Notes: a model not told the origin generated them from the letters alone. DNA of 64,000 nucleotides from Arsukibacterium tuosuense (GCF_900215315.1 NZ_OBEB01000003.1:372001-436000), one strand, 5' to 3'. Shown: positions 1-8,690, counted from the first letter of the stretch. Made by a program: numbers and translations.

Positions 1-1
1 G

Positions 2-205
2 TCATTAAACCAATTGTTGTTTGGTCTGGAGCCCGGTCACGCCTGGTATGCATGGGCTGAGAACTTTAACTTAATTTATTTGTGGATTGGTGGCTTATTC
101 GCTGTTGGCCTGCATTGCTGGAGTGGCTACAGTGCACTGAAAAGCGCCCTGCTGGGCTACGCGCCGCTGCTGGTTATTTACGGTTTGTGGGCTGCATTTA
201 TCTAA
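2..205 (+). CDS. C-terminal end of an integral membrane protein (possibly Yip1-type), truncated by the window edge
   Basis: The frame is open from the first base of the window to a TAA at 203-205, giving about 67 residues. An in-frame TTG at 14 is probably an internal codon, so the true start lies upstream of the window. The visible part holds two hydrophobic segments (roughly an LIYLWIGGLFAVGLH stretch and an LLVIYGLWAAFI end) joined by a short polar loop, as in the last two membrane spans of a small Yip1-like protein. That family assignment is weak and rests on style only. The gene ends 22 nt before the efflux adaptor gene and may be in the same transcript. Confidence 0.55.
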   Translation, partial: SLNQLLFGLEPGHAWYAWAENFNLIYLWIGGLFAVGLHCWSGYSALKSALLGYAPLLVIYGLWAAFI

Positions 206-227
206 GCTAGTTAAACGGAATTAACTA

Positions 228-1388
228 ATGAAAAAGCTGCTGATATTGCTGGTAATCGTCGCCGTACTGGTGGGGTTGCTGAGCCTGAGTCAATACCGGA
301 AACAACAACAAACTACCAGCGTCACGACGGCGCTGGTCAGTGAGGGGGCGCTGGCCGACAGCATTCTGGCGTCGGGTAACCTGGAGTATAATACCCAGAT
401 CCAAATTCGCTCTGAGGTTACCGGCCGGGTGTTGGAAGTGTTAGTTGAGGAAGGCGACACGGTTGAAAAAGGCCAGATGTTAATGCGACTTGACGACACG
501 GCTTTTGCCGCAGACGTCAACCGCAACCGGGCCATGGTGCAAAGTCAGCAAATTGATATTGCCCGCGCCAAAGCGCAACTGGCTGATTTACAGCGCCAGT
601 TCAACCGGCAACAGCAGCTTTTAAAAAGCGGCCTTATTCAACAGGAAACGATAGACAGCCTGCAAAGCCAACTCGATATTGCCGGGATTAATGTTCGCTC
701 GGCTGAGGCGGCGTTGCAACAAGGCCAGGCCATGTTGGCAATGGCCGAAGATAATCTGAGTAAAACCCTGTACCGGGCCCCGATTGCCGGTTTGCTGTCC
801 ACCGTTGATATCAAACCAGGCGAAACCGTTATTGCCGGCAGTACCAATATTATTGGCAGTCCGTTAATGACCCTGGCCGATCCCAGTGCCATTCTGGCCG
901 AATTGCGGGTAGACGAAGCAGACATTGCCAATGTTCATCTTGGTCAACAAGCTGAAATTTATGCTGCAGCCTATCCGCATCAGGCTATTCAGGGCGAAGT
1001 TATCCAGATTGCGACTTCAGCCCGTTATCTTAACCAGAGCCAGAGCTTATCATTCCGGGTAAAAGTGTTGCTGCAACCACAGGATATTGCGCTGTACCCG
1101 GGGATGAGTTGTCGCGCCGAAATTATTTTGTCGCAAAAACAGCAAAGCTTGCAGGTACCGATTGCTGCCATTCAACAAGACTCGCAGCAGCAGGAAGCCG
1201 CTTACTTTGTCTGGAAAGTAGTGGATAACGTCGCGGTGAAACAAACCGTTACCCTTGGCATGGCGACCGATATTGCTCAGGAAATATTAACTGGCCTGCA
1301 AGCAGGTGACGAAGTTATTGTAGGCCCGGCCCGTACCATGCTTGGCCTGGCTGAAGGGCGCCGCCTTGCCACAGAACAGCAGGAATAG
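228..1388 (+). CDS. Periplasmic adaptor (membrane fusion) subunit of a MacAB-type ABC efflux pump
   Basis: A 386-residue HlyD/MacA-family adaptor. It would link an inner-membrane ABC exporter to an outer-membrane channel. The N-terminus is a signal anchor (basic MKK, then about 17 hydrophobic residues). Next come a lipoyl-like half (around 60-90, with the typical GRVLEVLVEEGDTVEKGQ pattern), a Gln/Ala-rich coiled-coil hairpin (about 90-180), the second lipoyl half (RAPIAGLLSTVDIKPGE), and beta-barrel and membrane-proximal domains. The gene is followed 4 nt later by the ATPase gene and then by an overlapping permease gene, the usual macA-macB-like order with macB split into two genes. The transported substrate cannot be read from the sequence. 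Confidence 0.9.
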   Translation: MKKLLILLVIVAVLVGLLSLSQYRKQQQTTSVTTALVSEGALADSILASGNLEYNTQIQIRSEVTGRVLEVLVEEGDTVEKGQMLMRLDDTAFAADVNRNRAMVQSQQIDIARAKAQLADLQRQFNRQQQLLKSGLIQQETIDSLQSQLDIAGINVRSAEAALQQGQAMLAMAEDNLSKTLYRAPIAGLLSTVDIKPGETVIAGSTNIIGSPLMTLADPSAILAELRVDEADIANVHLGQQAEIYAAAYPHQAIQGEVIQIATSARYLNQSQSLSFRVKVLLQPQDIALYPGMSCRAEIILSQKQQSLQVPIAAIQQDSQQQEAAYFVWKVVDNVAVKQTVTLGMATDIAQEILTGLQAGDEVIVGPARTMLGLAEGRRLATEQQE

Positions 1389-1392
1389 TGAC

Positions 1393-2103
1393 ATGAGTAA
1401 TGCGGTTATTCAGCTGCACCAGGTCAGTAAAAGTTATCAGATGGCTGACGAGACCTTTTACGCGTTGAAACATGTTGACCTGGCAATTACAGAAAATGAC
1501 TACGTCGCAATTATTGGCCCGTCAGGCTCTGGCAAATCAACCTTAATGAATATTCTGGGTTGCCTTGATACCCCAAGCGCCGGCCATTACCAGCTGGCAA
1601 ACCGCGACGTATCAACCATGAATGAAACTGAGCTGGCCGAACTGCGTAACGAAGCGGTTGGCTTTATTTTTCAGAGCTTTAACCTGTTACCCCGTGCCAC
1701 CGTACTAGCCAATGTGATGCAACCGCTTATTTACCGGTTAATAGCCAACAGCCAGCGCAAAGCACTGGCTCTGGAAGCCCTGCAACGGGTTGGCCTTGCT
1801 GATAAAACCGGCCATTTACCCAACCAGCTGTCGGGCGGGCAGCGCCAGCGGGTAGCTATTGCCCGGGCACTGGTAACAAAACCGCGTATTCTGCTCGGCG
1901 ATGAGCCCACAGGTAACCTGGACAGTAAAACCACCAAAGATATTATGGCGTTGTTCGATCAGCTGCATCAGGAAGGTCACACCATCATTCTGGTTACCCA
2001 CGAGCAGGATATTGCCGATCACTGTCAGCGGATGATCCGGCTGGTCGATGGCGAAATTGAACAGGATTTTCGTAACCCGCAGGGAGTAGCCAGCCATGCT
2101 TAA
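1393..2103 (+). CDS. ABC transporter ATP-binding protein (MacB/LolD type)
   Basis: 236 residues, starting at the ATG at 1393, which lies 4 nt after the adaptor stop. A longer in-frame start inside the adaptor gene is unlikely. Walker [10 protein letters not shown] lies at residues 42-50, the signature LSGGQRQR near 145 and Walker B LLGDEPT near 165, followed by the H-loop in ILVTHEQ. Length and motifs match the LolD/MacB-N ATPases that drive FtsX-type permeases rather than importer ATPases. The 3' end overlaps the permease start by 8 nt, so the two are very likely translationally coupled and form one exporter. Confidence 0.93.
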   Translation: MSNAVIQLHQVSKSYQMADETFYALKHVDLAITENDYVAIIGPSGSGKSTLMNILGCLDTPSAGHYQLANRDVSTMNETELAELRNEAVGFIFQSFNLLPRATVLANVMQPLIYRLIANSQRKALALEALQRVGLADKTGHLPNQLSGGQRQRVAIARALVTKPRILLGDEPTGNLDSKTTKDIMALFDQLHQEGHTIILVTHEQDIADHCQRMIRLVDGEIEQDFRNPQGVASHA

Positions 2104-3334
2104 ATTTCTACATGCTGGCTTTGAAGGCAGTAAGGCCGCCTTTGCTTCAATTCGCGCCCATGGCCTGCGCAGCGCCCTTACCACCCTGGGTATTATCATT
2201 GGCGTTGCTGCGGTTATTACCGTTGTAGCCATTATGCAGGGGCTTAGCCACAGCATTACCAGCCAACTGGACGATTTAGGCAGTGACATGATCACCCTCA
2301 GAGCCTATACCCCGACCAACCAGCAAATGCTGGGTATCCAAAACCGGCTGCATTACGACGACTTTTTGATGCTGAAAAGCCGGATAAGTAACGTGGAGGA
2401 TATGACCGCCAGCATGCAGGCATTCAGTATGGGCTCCCAGGTGCAATATGGCCGCAACACTGCCCAGTCCCAGATTATCGGCACCGACAGCAGCTATCAG
2501 AATGTGGTGCGGGTATACCCGGAAGCGGGTCGTTTTCTGTCAGGCAGTGACGATGATCGTCGGCGAAGGGTTGCTTTTATCGGCTCGTCGCTGATTAAGC
2601 AGCTCGACTTACCCGCCAACCCGGTCGGTGAGTTTATTAATTTGTCGGGTGACTGGTTCCGGATAATCGGCGTGGCAGAAACCCGTGGCAGTATGTTTGG
2701 TTTTGACCAGGATAACTACATTATTGCCCCGTTCAGCACCATTCGTTCATTAAGCGGCGAACGTGCGGCCCGCAATATTGATGTGATGTTCCGCCCTGCC
2801 GCCGGTGCCGACGCTCAGCAAATACAGCAGCAAATGCGCGCTTTATTGCGCCAGCACTATAAACTGGGTGCAGATGAACCCGACCCGTTTGAATTTGTCA
2901 GTGCCGAACGGATGATTGAACAGTTTAATACCATTACCCGCACCATTACCCTGGTCGCCGGTGGTGTAGTCAGTATCAGCCTGTTGGTGGGTGGTATCGG
3001 CGTGATGAATATTATGCTGGTATCGGTTACCGAACGCACCCGGGAAATCGGTATTGTCAAAGCACTGGGCGCTACGCCGCAATTTATTCTTATTCAGTTT
3101 CTGGTTGAGGCGCTGGTACTGTCGTTGTTTGGTGGCATTATTGGTTTAGCCCTGGGGGCAGGGGTGGCCAGTTTTATCGGCTTAATGATGCCGGCCATGC
3201 CCGATGCGTTAATTCCGTTATGGGCGGTGCTACTGGCCATCGGTTTTACCACCTTAATTGGCGTGGTATTTGGCCTGGCCCCGGCCATTAAAGCCGCCCG
3301 CCTTAATCCGATAGATGCGCTTCGTTATGAATAA
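2096..3334 (+). CDS. FtsX/MacB-type ABC permease
   Basis: 412 residues. One N-terminal membrane helix (about residues 22-45, in an ALTTLGIIIGVAAVITVV context) is followed by a large periplasmic MacB_PCD domain (about 50-270) and three C-terminal helices of an FtsX domain (about 280-405, including the GVMNIMLVSVTERTREIGI motif typical of the family). This is the MacB topology without the fused ATPase, which is the preceding gene. It should act as a mechanotransmitting exporter of peptides, antibiotics or lipoproteins. The last codons are tandemly duplicated downstream (see the repeat at 3325-3360). Confidence 0.92.
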   Translation: MLKFLHAGFEGSKAAFASIRAHGLRSALTTLGIIIGVAAVITVVAIMQGLSHSITSQLDDLGSDMITLRAYTPTNQQMLGIQNRLHYDDFLMLKSRISNVEDMTASMQAFSMGSQVQYGRNTAQSQIIGTDSSYQNVVRVYPEAGRFLSGSDDDRRRRVAFIGSSLIKQLDLPANPVGEFINLSGDWFRIIGVAETRGSMFGFDQDNYIIAPFSTIRSLSGERAARNIDVMFRPAAGADAQQIQQQMRALLRQHYKLGADEPDPFEFVSAERMIEQFNTITRTITLVAGGVVSISLLVGGIGVMNIMLVSVTERTREIGIVKALGATPQFILIQFLVEALVLSLFGGIIGLALGAGVASFIGLMMPAMPDALIPLWAVLLAIGFTTLIGVVFGLAPAIKAARLNPIDALRYE

Positions 3335-3360
3335 TCCCTTATGAATAATCCGTTATGAAT
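3325..3360 (+). repeat. 14-bp tandem repeat spanning the permease stop and the kinase start
   Basis: The motif TTATGAATAATCC occurs at 3325 and 3339, and a third, partial copy (TTATGAAT) starts at 3353. The period is 14 bp. The first copy contains the permease stop codon and the third supplies the ATG (3355) of the histidine kinase. The repeats carry extra ATG triplets in other frames, and no clear Shine-Dalgarno precedes 3355. Confidence 0.8.
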
Positions 3361-4488
3361 AGTATTAATACCTCCTCTTACTGGCGCCAGCACTGGCAGC
3401 TGTGCTGGCAAACCAACCGCGCCTACCGGATTGGTCAACTGCTGACGTTTGTGCTTTTTGTCAGCTTTTATTTGCTTTACAGCCTGCCTTTTATGCAGGA
3501 CGAGCAACAAGCATTGCTGGTGACTTTCTTTATCCGCTACCTGCTGGAAGCCGGTTGTTTTGTGCTGGTTAGTCATTTTTTACTCCGGCCACCACTCAGA
3601 ATTTTTTATTACCGCGGTTTTAGCTTTGGTGCCGCCATGAAATTTGCCCTGATGCTGGTACTGGCGGCACTGTTGTTGGCTGTAGTAAGTGTTTTCATCT
3701 CATTTTTGCCTGCCCTTAACAGTACAGATATGCAGCAAATCGCCATTGTAAATAAGGACAGTGCTGAAGGCCTGCAAATGCATTTCTCGCTCACTACGCT
3801 GGTGGTGATGATGTGGTCAATGCATCTGGGCCTGTATATCCTGTGGAGTTTGTTTTACATCGGCTGGCAAATGCGCCAGAGCCGCAAAGCCTTACAGCAA
3901 GAAATGCAGCAGGCACGGTTACAACAACTGACTAACCAGTTAAACCCGCATTTTTTGTTTAATGCCTTAAACAGTATCCGGGCGCTTATTTTTGAAGACC
4001 AACACAAAGCTGCCGATACCGTTACCCAGCTGGCCGAATTGTTCCGGGTGCATTTACAGGCGCACTTGCGCCCCACCGCTACCCTGCAGGAAGAATGGCT
4101 GCTGTGCCAGCACTACCTGAAAATTGAGCAGGTGCGGCTGGAGCAACGGCTGCAGCTTAAGGTAAATATTGCCGATGACGTCGCGCAGCAACTGTTACCC
4201 ACCCTGTGCCTACTGACCTTACTGGAAAATGCAGTAAAACATGGCATCAGCCCTAACGCTGCGCCCGGCAGTATTGAAATTAATGCTGGCAGGCAAGGTA
4301 ACCGCTGGCAGCTAGTGATCACGAACACTGTTGGTGCGCGCTCAGACAGCCAGTGCACCGGCACCGGTTTAAGTAACTGTCGCAAGCGGCTGCAACTGAT
4401 GTGTGGTGAGCAGGCCAGCATTACGACTGAGCAGCACAATAACCTTTACACCGTGCGCCTGGAGCTACCTTATGCCCACAGCCTTTAA
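3355..4488 (+). CDS. LytS/YehU-type sensor histidine kinase
   Basis: 377 residues. The N-terminal half (about 1-180) has four predicted membrane helices with short loops. It is followed by a short coiled coil and a His_kinase domain with the phospho-acceptor histidine in LNPHFLFNALNS, which is diagnostic of the LytS/YehU family. An HATPase-type region ends near LLENAVKHGI and GTGLSNCRKRLQ. It probably senses a membrane or envelope signal and phosphorylates the LytTR regulator encoded next, whose start overlaps this gene by 17 nt. Its position directly behind the efflux genes suggests that the pair controls that operon (inference). Confidence 0.92.
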   Translation: MNSINTSSYWRQHWQLCWQTNRAYRIGQLLTFVLFVSFYLLYSLPFMQDEQQALLVTFFIRYLLEAGCFVLVSHFLLRPPLRIFYYRGFSFGAAMKFALMLVLAALLLAVVSVFISFLPALNSTDMQQIAIVNKDSAEGLQMHFSLTTLVVMMWSMHLGLYILWSLFYIGWQMRQSRKALQQEMQQARLQQLTNQLNPHFLFNALNSIRALIFEDQHKAADTVTQLAELFRVHLQAHLRPTATLQEEWLLCQHYLKIEQVRLEQRLQLKVNIADDVAQQLLPTLCLLTLLENAVKHGISPNAAPGSIEINAGRQGNRWQLVITNTVGARSDSQCTGTGLSNCRKRLQLMCGEQASITTEQHNNLYTVRLELPYAHSL

Positions 4489-5224
4489 AACCTTAATTGT
4501 GGATGATGAGCGGCTGGCCCGTAATGAATTAAAACGGTTGTTGCGGGCGCATCCGCAGTGTGAAATTGTGGCCGAGGCCGCCAGCGCTGCTGAGGCCCTG
4601 GCAATATTGGCAGAGCAGCAAATAGACCTGGTATTTCTGGATATTCAGATGCCGGAAGTAACGGGTATTGAGCTGGCCAATGACATCCCGGCCAGCACCC
4701 GCTTTGTCTTTGTTACTGCTTTTAACAGTTATGCGCTGGATGCGTTCTCGCTGAATGCTATCGATTACTTACTCAAACCGGTTGCGCCAGAGCGGCTGGC
4801 AAAAACCATTGCCCGGCTGCCGGTAGCAGACACCGACGAAAGCCCGCCAACTGAGACTGAGCAACAGTCAAACTTGCACGTTTTGCCAGAGCATCATGGT
4901 ATTTTGCTGAAGTTCGGTGATATTAATCGCATCGTACGTTTACAGGAAATATACCGCTTTGAAAGCATCGGCAACCATGCCGCAGTTTATACCGCTTATG
5001 GCAAAAGTTATCTGCACAGCTCACTGGCCAGAATTGAGCAAAAGCTGGACCCGGCCTATTTTTTTAAAACCAGCCGCGCCGATATTATCCGCTTGGATGC
5101 CATTGAACATATTGAAGCTGGGATCAGTGATGGTGGACTTGTTGCTGTACTTAATGATGGAAAGCAAATAGATGTCAGTCGGCGCCAGGCACAGCAACTT
5201 AAGCAGCGATTCGGATCATTTTAA
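4472..5224 (+). CDS. LytTR-family response regulator
   Basis: 250 residues from the ATG at 4472. This start is chosen because MPTAFKTLIVDDE opens a standard receiver domain, whereas upstream codons lie inside the kinase gene. The receiver (about 1-120) has the acidic pair in VDDE, the phospho-acceptor Asp in LVFLDIQMP and the conserved Lys in LLKPV. A LytTR DNA-binding domain occupies about 140-248 (ILLKFGDINRIVRLQEI... FFKTSRADI). It is the partner of the LytS-type kinase. LytTR regulators bind paired direct repeats; I did not find a convincing pair upstream of 228. Confidence 0.92.
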   Translation: MPTAFKTLIVDDERLARNELKRLLRAHPQCEIVAEAASAAEALAILAEQQIDLVFLDIQMPEVTGIELANDIPASTRFVFVTAFNSYALDAFSLNAIDYLLKPVAPERLAKTIARLPVADTDESPPTETEQQSNLHVLPEHHGILLKFGDINRIVRLQEIYRFESIGNHAAVYTAYGKSYLHSSLARIEQKLDPAYFFKTSRADIIRLDAIEHIEAGISDGGLVAVLNDGKQIDVSRRQAQQLKQRFGSF

Positions 5225-5256
5225 ATGATTACCCGAATCGCCATGGCAGGCTTATT

Positions 5257-5571
5257 TCAGGCTGCACTTAGCGGTTTGATTCGATCAACCTGTTCTTTAA
5301 TAACCTGCGCAGCGACCCACAAATCCACTGCACGCTGTGCGTTTAGCCAGAACTCGGCGGAGTTGCCAAACAAACGGCTAAGACGTAACGCCATTTCAGG
5401 GCTGACTGCCCGGCGCTCGCGCAGTAATTCATTAACCGACTGGCGTGACACGCCCAGCGCTTCAGCAAGCTTGCTCGCAGTTAAACCATAGTCTGGTATA
5501 AAATCTTCCCGAATCATCTCACCAGGATGTGTTGGTTTACGCTGCAAGCCCACATTATTGGAGATTGACAT
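5257..5571 (-). CDS. higA: HigA-family antitoxin (XRE DNA-binding)
   Basis: 104 residues. The ATG at 5571 is chosen because a GAGG ribosome site lies 8 nt upstream; a GTG two codons earlier (5577) is also in frame. The N-terminus carries the HigA signature THPGEMIREDF, followed by a helix-turn-helix (LTASKLAEALGVSRQSVNELL) and the RAVSPEMALRLSRLFGNSAEFW stretch. It should neutralise the HigB ribosome-dependent mRNA interferase encoded just upstream and repress their shared promoter. The gene is convergent with the LytTR gene. Confidence 0.93.
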   Translation of the reverse strand: MSISNNVGLQRKPTHPGEMIREDFIPDYGLTASKLAEALGVSRQSVNELLRERRAVSPEMALRLSRLFGNSAEFWLNAQRAVDLWVAAQVIKEQVDRIKPLSAA

Positions 5572-5588
5572 AATCACTACCTCTTTAA

Positions 5589-5870
5589 TCAGTGGTAATC
5601 ACATATTTCAACATCATATGCGTCACCATCTACGAAACGAAAACAAATACGCCACTGGTCATTAACTGATATTGCATGCTGACCACTCCTGTCTCCAGAT
5701 AGCGTATGTAGTCTGTTTCCAGGCGGTACCTTTAAATCATCTAAATACTTTGCAAGATTAAGATATTCAAGCTTACGTGCAGCCCGCCTCGCTAAATCTG
5801 GCGGAAACCTTTTAGCCTTACCACTGACATAAAGCTCAGAGGTGCGTTTGTCTGCGAAAGTTTTTATCAT
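5589..5870 (-). CDS. higB: HigB-family toxin (RelE/ParE superfamily mRNA interferase)
   Basis: 93 residues, close to the usual HigB length. The N-terminus MIKTFADK, the central RKLEYLNLAKYLDDLKVPPGNRLHTLSGDRSGQHAISVNDQWRI region (read in short pieces) and the end DVEICDYH follow the HigB pattern, with the conserved Arg and the C-terminal DYH retained. The toxin gene precedes the antitoxin gene by 17 nt, as is normal for higBA. A strong candidate promoter ends only about 8 nt upstream of the ATG, so the transcript may be leaderless. Confidence 0.93.
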   Translation of the reverse strand: MIKTFADKRTSELYVSGKAKRFPPDLARRAARKLEYLNLAKYLDDLKVPPGNRLHTLSGDRSGQHAISVNDQWRICFRFVDGDAYDVEICDYH

Positions 5871-5877
5871 GGCCCAA

Positions 5878-5906
5878 AATGTAACCTGTCACGTGACGCG
5901 CGTCAA
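5878..5906 (-). promoter_or_regulatory. Candidate higBA promoter with an embedded palindromic operator
   Basis: On the minus strand a TTGACG -35 box (5901-5906) and a TACATT -10 box (5878-5883) are separated by exactly 17 nt. The 10-bp perfect palindrome GTCACGTGAC (5888-5897) lies between them, where HigA-type repressors normally bind. The predicted start of transcription falls within 1-2 nt of the higB ATG. Confidence 0.6.
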
Positions 5907-5942
5907 TATTGCATAGATAAGCATTGATGCTCACTCCAGATT

Positions 5943-6857
5943 CTAACCAAGATGCTGGCGGTACCACTCGCCTACTATTAGACTGGCTGCGACGCTGACG
6001 TTCAGCGATTCTACTTTACCGCTACCAGGAATTTGCAACGCAATATCAGCGCTGCTGGCGACGGCTTTTGATACGCCAAACATCTCTTCGCCAAATACGA
6101 TTACCACCTTTTGCGGCAGTGCTGTTTTATACAGCGACTGACCGCCATGACTGGACGTGGTTACCAGACTGTAACCCGCTTGCTTACACAGCTGCAGTGC
6201 CAGCGGCATATCATCACAGCTTAGCGGGCTGATAAATTCCCCGCCGCCCTCAGCTGTACGCAGTGCCGCACCCGATTGCAGCAACTGCGGCTCGCGCATG
6301 ATAATGCCGGTAACCCCAAAATGAGCGCAAGTGCGGGCAATTGCACCCAAATTATGCGGGTTACCCACGCCATCCAGCGCCAGTAAACATTCCCGGCGGG
6401 CCGTTGTTTTACTCAGGTAACTGGCGACACTGCTAACAGGCTTACGTTTAACCAGCAACACTATGCCGCCATGGTGCTGGCTTGCCGCAACCTTCTCCAG
6501 CTCGGTGTCATCAACAATATGATACGCTTTTTTCTCCGCGGCCAGGTACTTCATCACATCAGCAAATTTGGGGGCCATTTGCTGCGATATATATAAACGG
6601 ATAATGGCCTCAGGCCTTTGGCTGAACAACACCCGGCAGGCATTGTCGCCATAGACTTTGCTCTCATCAGGGTATGCAGAGGGACGAGCGGCCTTTACGC
6701 TATTTTTATTAGCATTCTTATCGCTGGCAGCGGCCTTACTGGCTGGTGATTTTTTCAGCCATGGCTTTTGCAGCGGGTTTTTCTGTAAATCGTTGTTGGC
6801 GGCTTTGGGGTGACGCTGCTGCTGGCTGCGGCCAGCGCGTTTTGGTTTATCAACCAT
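5943..6857 (-). CDS. TrmH/SpoU-family RNA 2'-O-methyltransferase (YfiF-like)
   Basis: 304 residues from the ATG at 6857, which has an AGGA site about 8 nt upstream; longer in-frame starts lack one. The first 80 residues are basic and low in complexity (Lys/Ser/Ala/Asn-rich), followed by a SpoU substrate-binding domain. The knotted SPOUT methyltransferase domain has its motifs in LDGVGNPHNLGAIARTC, IVFGEEMFGVS and PGSGKVESLNVSVAASL. It should methylate a ribose in tRNA or rRNA using AdoMet. The long basic N-terminus resembles E. coli YfiF, whose target is not established. Confidence 0.88.
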   Translation of the reverse strand: MVDKPKRAGRSQQQRHPKAANNDLQKNPLQKPWLKKSPASKAAASDKNANKNSVKAARPSAYPDESKVYGDNACRVLFSQRPEAIIRLYISQQMAPKFADVMKYLAAEKKAYHIVDDTELEKVAASQHHGGIVLLVKRKPVSSVASYLSKTTARRECLLALDGVGNPHNLGAIARTCAHFGVTGIIMREPQLLQSGAALRTAEGGGEFISPLSCDDMPLALQLCKQAGYSLVTTSSHGGQSLYKTALPQKVVIVFGEEMFGVSKAVASSADIALQIPGSGKVESLNVSVAASLIVGEWYRQHLG

Positions 6858-6988
6858 TGAAATGTCCTGCATCGCGCGAAATGACGCCAATTTTAGCATC
6901 GCTACCGCGCTATTACTTGTATTTTTCAGCTACCCCAGTATCCTTGGCGACATTATTCTAATTGTCAGCAAAACAGGGCCAGAACAGT

Positions 6989-7852
6989 ATGCTCAGTTAT
7001 CGTCATAGTTATCATGCCGGCAATCATGCCGATGTGTTAAAACATCTGGTGCAGGTTACTATTCTCGACTATTTGCTGCAAAAAGATAAACCGCTGTGTT
7101 ATCACGACAGCCACGCTGGCGCGGGTTTATATAGCCTTGGCAGTGAACATGCCCAGAAAACCGCCGAATACCAGCAGGGTATTGGCCGGCTATGGCAATA
7201 TCAGCCAACGTCAGCGCCATTGGCCCGGTATTTAGCACTGATTAAAAACCTGAACCCGGATAACAGCCTGGCTTTTTACCCCGGCTCACCGAAAATTGCC
7301 GCGCTAATGCTGCGCCCGCAAGATACCATTCAGGCCACCGAGCTGCACCCCAGCGACTACCCCATTCTGCAAAGCCAGTTTGCCAGACGACGCCGTAGCC
7401 GGATTGAAAACATCGATGCGTATGCCGGCTTTAAAGCCATGCTGCCCCCGCTGGATAAACGTGGTCTGGTGTTGCTGGACCCGCCCTACGAGCTGAAAAC
7501 CGAATACACTGACCTGGTCGCCGGCCTGAGCGAAGCCTACCGTCGCTTCCCGCAGGCGACTTACGCTATCTGGTACCCGGTAATTGAACGGCCGGCGGTA
7601 GAAGCCTTTATTTCAGCCATAGTAGCGACCGGAATTAAAAACCAGCTGCGAATTGAATATTGTCCCTGCCCCGACAAAGCCGGCTTTGGCATGAGCGGCA
7701 GCGGTATGCTTGTCATAAATCCGCCTTACACTTTGGCCGATTCAATGCGCGAAGCATTGAACGAACTGGCCCCCTTACTGGCCGAGCCAACGCCGGCAAC
7801 CCCTGAAGCGGCCAGACTGCTCTGGCAAGTCAGCCAGTTAGTTGGAGAGTAA
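6989..7852 (+). CDS. rlmJ: 23S rRNA (adenine(2030)-N6)-methyltransferase RlmJ
   Basis: 287 residues. The start at 6989 gives MLSYRHSYHAGNHADVLKH, the near-invariant N-terminus of RlmJ; an earlier TTG at 6962 would add residues the family lacks. The catalytic N6-adenine methyltransferase motif DPPY (in VLLDPPYELK) lies near residue 165, and the GSGM-containing C-terminal stretch is also typical. Length matches the family (about 280). It is followed 3 nt later by the nuclease gene. Confidence 0.95.
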   Translation: MLSYRHSYHAGNHADVLKHLVQVTILDYLLQKDKPLCYHDSHAGAGLYSLGSEHAQKTAEYQQGIGRLWQYQPTSAPLARYLALIKNLNPDNSLAFYPGSPKIAALMLRPQDTIQATELHPSDYPILQSQFARRRRSRIENIDAYAGFKAMLPPLDKRGLVLLDPPYELKTEYTDLVAGLSEAYRRFPQATYAIWYPVIERPAVEAFISAIVATGIKNQLRIEYCPCPDKAGFGMSGSGMLVINPPYTLADSMREALNELAPLLAEPTPATPEAARLLWQVSQLVGE

Positions 7853-7855
7853 ATA

Positions 7856-8656
7856 ATGATGCTTGTCCGGGTTATGACCAAAATGGCGGCTTATATCATC
7901 GCAGCTTCACTGTTACTGATGTCTGCCGACAGTCAGGCGTTTGGCCGGTCCGGCCATATTATGATCTGCGACATGAGTTATCAGTTAATTCAGCCTGCCA
8001 CCCGCCACAAGCTTGATAAGCTAATACAGGCAACCCCTTATCAGAGCTTTGGGCCGGCCTGTGTCTGGCCCGATGAAGTTCGCTCAGAAGAGAAATTTGC
8101 CTGGACCAAACCGCACCACTATATCAATTTGCAGCGTGGCGAAACCATTGTTACCCGGGAGCACTGCCCAAAAGTCGGCTGTGTGGTATCAGCCATTGAA
8201 GATATGCAACAGCGGCTGCAACAAGAGCAGCAAGACTGGCAGGCGTTACTATTTTTAAGCCACTACATCAGCGATTTACACCAACCATTGCATGTCAGCT
8301 TCGCCGATGATTTAGGGGGTAACCGCACCGCAGTGTATTTTTATGGCGAGCCTTCCAACTTACATGGGGTTTGGGATAGCAATATGCTGACTAAACTTGG
8401 CTATAACGAACCAGAAAAACAACACCAGTTGTTTGCCAGCCTGACCGAGGCACAGCAACAGCAGTGGCAACAAAGCGGGTTAATGGCCTGGACCAACGAA
8501 TCGGCCAAAATCACCATCGGCCTGTATCAGGAATACCGGCCGGGCATGCTGATAGATGATAACTACCTGGCAAAACATCAGGCCACGCTGGAGCGGCGCC
8601 TGCTGCAGGCGGCAGTGCGCCTCGCTGCCACCCTTGATAGGCTATTTGCAGAATAG
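7856..8656 (+). CDS. Secreted S1/P1-type nuclease
   Basis: 266 residues with a signal peptide ending near SADSQA (residue 28). S1/P1 enzymes are three-zinc, single-strand-specific nucleases with 3'-nucleotidase activity, and this one would act in the periplasm or outside the cell. The zinc ligands are visible in order: the mature N-terminus and H34 (FGRSGH), Asp in CVWPDEVR, His in KPHHYIN, the cluster LSHYISDLHQPLHV, and His/Asp in NLHGVWDS. The mature protein begins with Phe instead of the usual Trp, whose backbone ligates zinc. The start has a GGAGAG ribosome site. Confidence 0.93.
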   Translation: MMLVRVMTKMAAYIIAASLLLMSADSQAFGRSGHIMICDMSYQLIQPATRHKLDKLIQATPYQSFGPACVWPDEVRSEEKFAWTKPHHYINLQRGETIVTREHCPKVGCVVSAIEDMQQRLQQEQQDWQALLFLSHYISDLHQPLHVSFADDLGGNRTAVYFYGEPSNLHGVWDSNMLTKLGYNEPEKQHQLFASLTEAQQQQWQQSGLMAWTNESAKITIGLYQEYRPGMLIDDNYLAKHQATLERRLLQAAVRLAATLDRLFAE

Positions 8657-8690
8657 GCTCTTTGCAGAATAGGTTCTTTGCAGAATAAAT
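8643..8690 (+). repeat. Three tandem 16-bp copies over the nuclease stop codon
   Basis: The unit TNTTTGCAGAATAGGN recurs at 8643, 8659 and 8675 (core TTTGCAGAATA in all three). The first copy encodes the last codons and stop of the nuclease; the others are non-coding. It looks like slippage or tandem duplication of a gene end. Nothing else is seen between 8657 and 8703. Confidence 0.85.
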
